Position numbers and translations under genes: made by a program. Of a DNA stretch of 64,000 nucleotides, positions 63,746-64,000 are shown piece by piece. Every line of letters begins with the position of its first letter. Within the stretch, counting starts at the first letter, position 1. The DNA is from Mycolicibacterium sp. TY81 (GTDB lineage: Bacteria; Actinomycetota; Actinomycetes; Mycobacteriales; Mycobacteriaceae). The notes beneath the pieces are model-generated. The model did not search any database. It was not told the DNA's origin and saw nothing but the letters and a program-made list of their open reading frames with translations. The stretch is taken from the NCBI RefSeq assembly GCF_018326285.1, contig NZ_AP023362.1:4340001-4404000 (forward strand). The letters are read 5' to 3'.

Positions 63746-64000
63746 GCACGCAGTCGCCGCAGCACGCCGCCCTGTCGCCGGCCAGCTGGTAGATCAGGCA
63801 ACAGCTGTTTCGGCGAAATGCCGGCCCTGAGCGCAGCACTCCCCCGTCGACTCGGGGGTCCGCGAGCACCGCGTCGGCCGCTTGTCGTGCCTGCTCGGCC
63901 AAGTCGGGCCGGGTCCGGCCGATCTGCTGGGCCGCACTGTTGGCGGCCGACCCGACGTTGCCCCACAACACTTTCGGGCTGACGCCGAATCGCCCGAACG
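63711..64000 (-). CDS. FhuF-like iron-sulfur protein, C-terminal part
   Basis: The frame runs in from the right edge; only the last 96 residues are inside. They end with CCLIYQLAGDRAACCGDC, a cysteine pattern like the C-terminal [2Fe-2S] site of FhuF-type ferric-siderophore reductases. The 3' end overlaps lpqF by 35 bp, tail to tail. Confidence 0.65.
   Translation of the reverse strand, partial: FGRFGVSPKVLWGNVGSAANSAAQQIGRTRPDLAEQARQAADAVLADPRVDGGVLRSGPAFRRNSCCLIYQLAGDRAACCGDCVLTAPGSDRTPA

Overview
The window is high-GC DNA from a mycobacterium, most likely a fast-growing Mycolicibacterium-type species. Its backbone follows the Mycobacterium tuberculosis order Rv3557c to Rv3593 gene by gene: kstR2, ipdF, fadE30-33, aspB, hsaB/C/A, kshB, Rv3572, fadE34, kstR, a LacI regulator, Rv3577, arsB2, rlmB, cysS, ispF, carD, lpqE, radA, disA, Rv3587c, canB, mutY, Rv3591c, mhuD, lpqF. 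otsB next to kstR and a metal ABC transporter after the LacI gene follow the order known from M. smegmatis.

Left part (1-18.4 kb): steroid ring degradation. The C/D-ring genes (ipdF, fadE30, fadE31-33) carry a KstR2-type operator, and the A/B-ring genes (hsaA, hsaC, hsaB, kshB) carry KstR-type operators. The block is altered. The 5' end of kstR2 is duplicated, with a truncated second copy. A family III CoA-transferase gene sits next to the duplicated operator. fadD3 is reduced to a 50-codon open frame. hsaD is missing between hsaA and hsaC, and nat is missing. Between aspB and hsaB lies an accessory segment with an Abi-alpha-like protein, an IS1182-family element, an MFS transporter and a VapBC module.

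Middle (18.4-34.8 kb): a very large reading frame (BTAD-type regulator, class III cyclase, AAA ATPase, TPR, repeated NTF2-like units) broken by two in-frame TAG codons, then small regulator/target pairs (MarR with amidohydrolase, TetR with SRPBCC protein, LysR with SBF-type transporter, OhrR-like with Ohr), two envelope proteins, a lysine/proline-rich exported protein and an AraC regulator.

Right part (34.8-64 kb): fadE34/kstR with a perfect KstR box, otsB, a zinc-type ABC operon behind a Zur-like box, rhodanese, pxpA, the Rv3577/arsB2 pair, an F420-type reductase, a Tat-exported phosphatase, then the housekeeping run rlmB-cysS-ispF-carD / lpqE-radA-disA. ispD is absent from its usual place between ispF and carD. 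A frameshifted IS110-family element and a DUF4241 gene lie between lpqE and radA. The end carries canB, mutY, a GlxA-type AraC regulator, the heme-degrading mhuD, lpqF and an FhuF-like protein cut by the window edge.

A 57-bp hairpin of constant geometry (22-bp arm, 13-nt loop, 22-bp arm) occurs three times, twice supplying the stop codon of a gene. No tRNA, rRNA or CRISPR array was seen. All calls rest on reading the sequence and remembered family features; no database search was made.
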